Shown in pieces: positions 57,966-64,000 of a stretch of DNA of 64,000 nucleotides; within the stretch, counting starts at the first letter, position 1, and each line of letters starts with the position of its first letter. Both the position numbers and the translations under genes were made by a program. Where the stretch lies: NCBI RefSeq assembly GCF_041146395.1, contig NC_090989.1, positions 46,464,501 through 46,528,500 of the forward strand, in the 5' to 3' direction. The stretch comes from Eulemur rufifrons. Its lineage: Eukaryota > Chordata > Mammalia > Primates > Lemuridae. The notes under the pieces are model-generated. The model saw only the letters and a program-made list of their open reading frames with translations, made no database searches and was not told the DNA's origin.

Positions 57966-59525
57966 ACCCATCCCCTCATTTTGTTATCCTATTCTTGTCA
58001 CTAAATATATTCCCTATCATTTAAGTTATTTGAAAACCTTATTTATAGTGGTTGCATAATTCTTTAATCATTCTCCTAATGCCTATATTTGTAATTATGT
58101 CTTCAGGGTAAATCATGCAAGTGGGCTTCCTGTACTAAGAAATAAAAAATATTTAAGATTCCTTAAATCATATAAGATTCTTTTCTAGGAAAGCTAAACA
58201 ATTTTACAATTTGGATGTATTTTTCAATCTCATGTAGAAGTGTTTTTCAATCCTATATAGTTGCTTAAACCAAAACAAACAAGAGAACTCAATAACACTG
58301 GTCAGGTGGTGGTTAGAATAATAACTCAGAGGCTGTCAGAGGAGGAAGGAGCTCCAGGTACCAACTATGCCCAACTCCTCCTTTTATTAAGTAAGAACTA
58401 AGGTTAGAGAGCTTAGTGGACATGCCTCAAACTATGCTGCTAAAGTCAGTTAGGACAAGAACCTGAGCTTAGCACTATGTGATATATTGAGTCTGAATCT
58501 CTTGGACAGTTTGGATGATTTGAGGGTGTCCTGAAATGTCTGTCTGGGGTCTTGAGTGGAGATTTAAGAGATTTAGTGTTTGGGTTAGCGTCACAGTTTC
58601 CCCCTAAGCTTCACAGTTTGTGTCAGAGGGGTAGGGAAGTAATCCAAAGGGGTCTGTCCTGAACTGAGAGGCCCCATATTCACCCACAGAGATAAAGACG
58701 TCTGCTGGGCCAGGGGCAATTCTGAAATCCCCTCTTATGAGTTTTCTTAGATCTGGCCCGGTGTCAGATCCACAAGGATGATCTGGATTCTCTCTTCATT
58801 ATTCTGTTGATAGTATGAAACGTTGAACAAAGGGCTGCTCATATAATTAAAAACTCACATAATTCAAGGCTAATTTTTCATAACACTGACCAAAAATGGA
58901 GAGTATTTCTGTTTATTAGCCAGAGGTGAATCCACCATTTGTTTTGTATAAACAAAATTTGCAATTTGTTTTGGCTTGGTCTCTGGCAAGGTGGGGTTAA
59001 GCTGTTTTCTCAATAAGCCAGAAAGTTTCAGTGGGGTAGTGCAATAAATGTTCTTTCTTGCAAAATGGGAAGGAAGCTGGTTGGTCATCCTCTGTGTTAT
59101 AGGTATGCCATACCACAGTTGCCCAGGCAGGGAGAGAGAGAGATAAAGGAGTCATGTAGACTCTTAACTGACCCAGCCTGAAAGTGACATGTGCCACTTC
59201 TGTTCACAGTCCATTAGCCAGAATTAAAACATGGTTCCAATCCAGCTGGAGGAGAGGCTGGGAAAAGTGGGGAACAGCTCACAGATATTGGATGAACACT
59301 ACTGGGCACCTCCATGCACTTGATGCTTGATACTTTGAAATTATCTACTTTAAAAATTTTGTAGGCCATTTCACATCATTTCAAGTTTTAAACATAAAGG
59401 TAATATTTTCTTATCACTTTCCTTTTAATATGCTCGAAGGGCAACTGTATGGTGAAGTGCATACTGTCATTTAAAGAAATCCTTTTGATCTCTATATTAA
59501 AAACAACAGAACCTTTGCTTAATAG
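57966..59525. other. No feature recognised
   Basis: Unique-looking sequence upstream of the first recognised TMEM45A coding exon; no additional exon could be supported. Confidence 0.4.
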
Positions 59526-59529
59526 TTGT

Positions 59530-59690
59530 GAGATTTGGGTAAGCATTTAACTTTTTTAAACCTGTATCCCTATACAAAATGGCATAATAATCCCTCATTC
59601 AAGGGTAAGTTGCAAAAATTAGAGTGGAGATCGTATGTAAAACACTTCACATAGTGACCAGAGCATGGTTAAGTGTTTATTATTAAATGT
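59530..59690 (+). repeat. MIR SINE fragment
   Basis: 'gagatttgggtaagcattta', 'acaaaatggcataataatcc' and 'gtaaaacacttcacatagtg' follow MIR loosely. Confidence 0.45.
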
Positions 59691-59874
59691 GAATTTTTCT
59701 TTTTATTAGTATTTTTGATATTGTAGTGGATCTACTATTATCCACAGTAATACAGGATCCTCTGAATCAGTGATAAATCCATAACCATTGGAAGATAGTA
59801 TACTTTAGGGGACAAGTGATGTTTTGTCCAGGTTCTGGTAATAAAATGTTTTTATCTTCTGTATGTTCTTGTAG

Positions 59875-60067
59875 GCCACAGGGAATTTCAGAGGCCATGC
59901 CCTCCCTGGAATCTTCTTTTTTATTATGGGTCTCTGGTGGAGTACAAGGAGTATTCTGAAATATGTCTGCAAAAACCAAAAGCAAACCTTCTGCCTTGAT
60001 TCCAAAGCATTATTCCATCTATTAGAAATTTTGGAAGGAACTGCATTAGTTGGCATGGCTTTAACCG
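59875..60067 (+). CDS. TMEM45A: TMEM45A, first recognised coding exon; usual start codon absent
   Basis: Pyrimidine-rich acceptor (ag at 59873-59874) and donor g|gtgagt after 60067. The translation GNFRGHALPGIFFFIMGLWW onward matches human TMEM45A residues 2-64, including the first hydrophobic segment and RxLEILEG region (here LLEILEGTALVGMALTG). TMEM45A is a multi-pass membrane protein of the DUF716/TMEM45 family, reported at Golgi-type membranes and in keratinising epidermis. The codon in the position of Met1 is ACA (59878-59880) and the triplet two before Gly2 is TAG (59872-59874), partly intronic. The next in-frame Met is at 59926 (residue-17 equivalent), which would remove half the first membrane helix. 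A start supplied by an upstream exon is the alternative. The exon otherwise looks selected: open, phase 1 at its end, with good splice sites. Confidence 0.93.
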
Positions 60068-61323
60068 GTGAGTGGAACATTTCTGTGTTCTGTTTTCTCC
60101 TTTTGAGTATTTTCATATATAAAGAAAAGATCCAATATAAAGTCAAGAAATTGCTAAAATGAATTTTTTAATCAAAAAATCTCTTAACACATTTTAATTA
60201 TAATTTCTCTCTGATATATTAATAATTTGTTAGGAAGGTGATACTCATGTTTATACAAAGGTTTATTTAGGAATTAGTCATAGTAGTTAACTTGCCTACG
60301 CAGTTAAGGTCAATTTCCTTTATAGAATTGGTTGGAGCTTCTGAAATCATTTTATATCTATTGTCGTGATCCCCGAAACAACAACCCCATTCAAAATCAA
60401 AAACCATTTCGCAAACAACAGCAAAATAATGAAGTGATTATGGAAACGCTTCAATAAGAAATCATTGCTGATAGGCCATAGAAGATCTTGACTCCTGTAT
60501 TCATCCTTCCTTGGTTCCTAAATTGGAGAAAGAGGTTAGGCTACATGACTTACTAATGCCTTTCCACTGACTATGAAGATTCTATGAAAATGTGCTGTGT
60601 TTTTAAGAGTTCCACTGCAGCCTCTCCTTTATAAAAGGTAAAACTTCCCATTTTCCCATTGGATTTCTTTATGCTTTATTCATGGCAATATGTCTTTGCT
60701 ACGATTATCAAATTATAGAGTAGTGTTTCCAAAGAGAGAAATTTCCTTGCCAAATTCTGTAGAGTAACAAAGAAGGCAGCATCACTAAGAAAGTTTAACT
60801 GTTTGCATAACTGATTAGATCATATGCTTATCCATCTGGGTTTTCTCAGTTATCCTTAACTGAGGAAAAGCTGATCTCTTTAGCGTTTTTGTCTGGGATC
60901 AAGCACAACCCCCTATTTCATGGCAGCTACCCAGACATGCATAATAGTACCTACGAAGGAAGTAATCAGCCTCCATAGGACTAATATCGCAAATCCATAC
61001 CCCCAAATTATTCAGGATTTATCTTAGTCATTAGATTGGACTAGTCAGTGGAACTAAGATCATCAGCATTGAAGATCTGAAAGAGCTTTTTGACTCAATT
61101 GGTTACCTTTTACTAAAAGTGGTTATTTGAACCAGCATCTGAACCTCTAAAACAACCCTAAAGCACCAGTGCTCAGCTGTTGGGGAACAGCCTAGATAGA
61201 GGAATTGATGTCCCAAGACGACAGTAGATTGAAATGAGCAATGAGCTGATCTTCCTGCACCTTCTTGCATTCTAGGTAAAGTTATGGAAAGGGTTGCTAA
61301 TACTGTGACATGTTCTTGTACAG
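60068..61323 (+). other. TMEM45A intron between coding exons
   Basis: Phase-1 intron with gtgagt donor and 'tgttcttgtacag' acceptor. No repeat or embedded gene recognised in it. Confidence 0.85.
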
Positions 61324-61530
61324 GCATGGCTGGGGAGCAGTTTATTCCTGGAGGGCCCCACCTGATCTTATACAAAGAGGGCCAGTGGAACCACCTCCTT
61401 AATTGGCATCATTTCACTATGTATTTCTTCTTTGGTCTGGTGGGCGTGGCAGACATCTTATGTTTCACCATCCGTTCACTTCCCTCCTCGTTACCCAAGT
61501 TAATGTTGTCAAATGCCTTATTTGTAGAGG
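61324..61530 (+). CDS. TMEM45A: TMEM45A, second coding exon in the window
   Basis: Joins ACC G with GC ATG to give Thr-Gly-Met, then AGEQFIPGGPHLILY and WHHFTMYFFFGLVGVADILC, the most conserved stretch of the family, with two membrane segments. It ends LSNALFVE and a split Ala codon (G|CT); the donor is g|gtaagt. Against the human protein as I recall it, the loop after LILY appears two residues shorter (KEGQWNH), nearer in length to TMEM45B. No stops or frameshifts. 207 bases, phase 1 to phase 1. Confidence 0.95.
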
Positions 61531-62837
61531 GTAAGTATAAGTGAGTATTTTCTTGTACCTTTCTTTATTAGTGGGCATTTGTGTAGGCCTTTATAATAAT
61601 ATACTTTTGGTGTCTAGGTGCAGCCTTGATTGATAGCACCATTTTTCTGGGCCATAATGGATATCCTAGGCAGGATGACAAAGATTTCCCTCCCTACTGA
61701 TTCATTTAGTAGAATTGGGCAAGCACACTCATTCAAAGTGCTTTATTCACACTTCACATATGTATTAAAGAACCACTTTCGATAGTTACTTATGTCTACG
61801 TTGTCCTGAAGATTAACATTCTTTCCACTTTTAACAACTGAAAACTGAACTCAGTTAATAAAGCATAAATATCCTGAAATGAGGCAACCACTCACAACAG
61901 AACAGCTTCCACCCTCTACTAACTAGCCCTTTTCATACAGATATAGCAAAACCCTGTCATTATGTAATAAGTAGGGTTCAAAAAATTAAGCCACATGAAA
62001 ATGTGAGGTCATAATTTTGAGAGGTTAATTAAAACAATATTTTTAGTTCAATTCCCAGTTCCTGTGGGAGGGAAAAAGCAAACAAGTGTTTAATGATTTG
62101 TTTTCATTTATTACAGGTAAAAGAAATAGATCATGAAATTAAATAAGGCCCAAATTAATCAGAAGGGAGTCACTCCCTACTCATGTTGCTTCTGGCATCT
62201 GAAAATAAAACTGTTGGCCATTCCTGGGAACAAGGGCTAGATAAAAGATGTGTCCCAACAGCTAATAGCCTGAATTCTTGTTATCTCAGGGTGTTGCTAT
62301 ATTTTGAATGAACATCCTTTTCTTTTTATACAAATGAAAAAGATTAAGATGAAGGTGGCATCTATCCAGTGGATGAAAAATGCAGTTAGTTTCTATTTCT
62401 TGGCAGCTTCTCAGAGCATCTTTTCATACCTACCGTCACAGTCTGCCCTTATGATTTATGAGTGGACTGATTCCTTAAGGCGAGGCTTAAGCTTATCCAT
62501 CTGTGTATCATCTTAATTCTTGCTCCCCTGCTTCTTTGTGCTTATTATTCCTCATCTTGCATAGAAGATGCTTTGCAATAGAGTTAGTTGGAAATGTCAA
62601 GATGTGTTAGAGGAGAGAATAAAGGTTGGGGAAGAGAAAAGAAGGGTTATATTTCAACGATCCATCCAAAGAGGCAGTGGTGACTTCAGCAACGCTGCAG
62701 AGTTGCAGTTCTGTGGGAATCAGAGACACCTGTGCTTTGTGTGTGTACAGTTCTGTGGGAAGAGAGAGGGAGACAGAGAAATAGTGGGGGCCTTTGTTTC
62801 GTTGAAAAAGACAAACTGTTTTTTCCCCCTCTATCAG
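61531..62837 (+). other. TMEM45A intron
   Basis: Phase-1 intron from gtaagt to the pyrimidine-rich 'ttccccctctatcag' acceptor. Two incidental frames (62304-62516, and 62568 into the next exon) show no homology within the intron. Confidence 0.85.
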
Positions 62838-63022
62838 CTTTTATCTTCTACAACCACACTCATGGCCGGGAAATGCTGGAGATCTTTGTGCACCAGCTGC
62901 TGGTTTTGGTCATCTTTTTGACAGGCCTGGTCACCTTTTTGGAGTTCCTCCTACAGAACAATGTACTTCTGGAACTTCTGCGTTCAAGCCTCATCCTGGT
63001 TCAGGCGAGCTGGTTCTTTCAG
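62838..63022 (+). CDS. TMEM45A: TMEM45A, third coding exon in the window (gene continues past the edge)
   Basis: Reads (A)FIFYNHTHGREMLEIFVHQ, then VFLTGLVTFLEFLLQNNVLL and ELLRSSLILVQASWFFQ, matching human TMEM45A to about residue 196, with two more hydrophobic segments. The exon is 185 bases, phase 1 in and phase 0 out, with donor cag|gtgagt after 63022. About 80 C-terminal residues (the IGFVLYPP segment, the last helices and an acidic tail in the human protein) must lie in exons beyond 64000, since none appears in the last 978 bases. The gene is therefore partial at the right edge. Confidence 0.95.
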
Positions 63023-64000
63023 GTGAGTTGGATCCTCCATAAATGCACCTGGTGTCTCTGCCTGTAATTGCTCTTTATCTGATGGAGCATTTTGCTCTGG
63101 ACACCAGAGACTTCCCTCCTATGTGCTGCCTGTGGTGGGAATGTGGGCCTCTGAGAGGTGATGTTTCATAGAGTAGCCTGGTGGCCCTGGTGGGAGCATT
63201 ATCAGAGCAGCTGGGAAGGAAGTGGAATGTGCACATTTTCATCTCACGCCTGTATAGCCATTACATAGGAACTCTGAGTTGATGCTTTTAGTTAGAAGCA
63301 GTTCCTGTTGCTAACGCAGCTTACAGCCTAATGGGTGATAAATTGGAGAAGTACATGGAAGGCGGAGAAGACAAGAAATTATTATTTATTGAGAAACATG
63401 TATATGTCGGCCATGTACTGAACTTTTACATTCATATGTAAGGGAGATGTAACAGAAGTAGAGGCTGACTTAGGAATTCAGACTAACTCTTTAAAGAATC
63501 TAAAATATTATGTTGGTTAATATGAATCTATTTAGAATAAAGCATTTGAATACTGCTTTTCATACTCCTAGAAAATCCCTGGTTGGGGGAAAGACTGTTA
63601 AAAAGTATAATAATAACCTTTTCAAAACTTGTAAGGCAGGGTAGTTGCTTTTTATTTATTTGGTTGTGATCATGGAGTCTGTCCCAATTTCCCATTGAAT
63701 GCTCTCTCAATACTGCTGCAATATCATGGCATAAAGGGCGGTAAGTGCCACTAGGCATAAGGACCAGAGTTTCTGATTGTAAACGATGACGCTGGGTAAT
63801 GACTGAATGAGAACATTTGATGTGGATGGTTGGATGAAAGATACCAAAATGTTAACTTGGAACTCTTTCATTGTGTGTGTGTGTGTGTGTGTTTTAAGAA
63901 ATATATTTTATATTCCTAATTGGTTTTCATCTGATCTCTCACTTTCTAATAGAAGCCTTTTAAAGTTTTATATTATGGACTTATCAATTTCTCTTTACTT
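63023..64000 (+). other. TMEM45A intron, left part
   Basis: Intron sequence to the window edge; no exon seen. A (GT)n run lies at 63873-63892. Confidence 0.8.
63873..63892. repeat. (GT)n microsatellite
   Basis: Ten consecutive GT dinucleotides, in the TMEM45A intron. Confidence 0.95.

Noticed and set aside
62304..62516. 70-codon frame in the TMEM45A intron
   Set aside because: No splice sites in phase with neighbouring exons and no match to TMEM45 proteins.

Overview
This is a vertebrate nuclear window from a primate, most likely a Malagasy lemur or close strepsirrhine relative. The youngest SINEs are dimeric Alu elements whose middle linker carries an extra A/T-rich stretch (a run of TATATA followed by TTGTCCATATAATTTC). 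I know that stretch from lemur Alus and not from human AluS/AluY. The L1 3' ends also differ from human L1PA. There is no bacterial, phage, plasmid or CRISPR content.

The one protein-coding gene I recognise is TMEM45A (plus strand), cut by the right edge. Three coding exons with good splice sites lie at 59875-60067, 61324-61530 and 62838-63022. They encode about residues 2-194 of a roughly 275-residue multi-pass membrane protein of the DUF716 family; the rest lies beyond the window. The expected start codon is missing: the triplet just before the conserved Gly-Asn-Phe is ACA, with an in-frame TAG one codon upstream across the splice acceptor. A possible 5' exon ending in a strong donor at 920 would join in frame and supply ATGs. 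If that is right, nearly the whole window is TMEM45A intron 1, but this is inference.

The clearest second finding is a nearly full-length processed copy of JOSD1 mRNA (7823-13169). It is flanked by an 11-base target-site duplication and ends in an A-tract. Its reading frame (8540-9145) is broken by a frameshift and a stop. It landed in an older LTR-like repeat, and a 5'-truncated L1 (9693-11678) later landed in its 3' UTR, again with a target-site duplication.

The remainder is layered transposon sequence. A minus-strand L1 with a complete 5' end lacks its 3' end (17945-24035). A Tigger1 DNA transposon (24477-26695) is split by a SINE. A plus-strand L1 with a 589-codon open frame (29119-31856) sits inside a minus-strand L1 (28322-32285). 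A solo L1 3' end lies at 39095-39661. An old plus-strand L1 (45740-48530) hosts an LTR-like repeat and a young Alu. A minus-strand L1 (49430-54630) has an internal deletion and about five tandem 240-base units in its 5' UTR, one of them split by an Alu. Between these lie old MIR, L2, MER5A, MER20 and MaLR fragments and stretches where I recognise nothing.

No novel gene system is visible. The points of most interest are the TMEM45A start codon, the complete JOSD1 retrocopy, the repeated modules in the lemur L1 UTRs, and a possible piggyBac-type transposon end near 4141.
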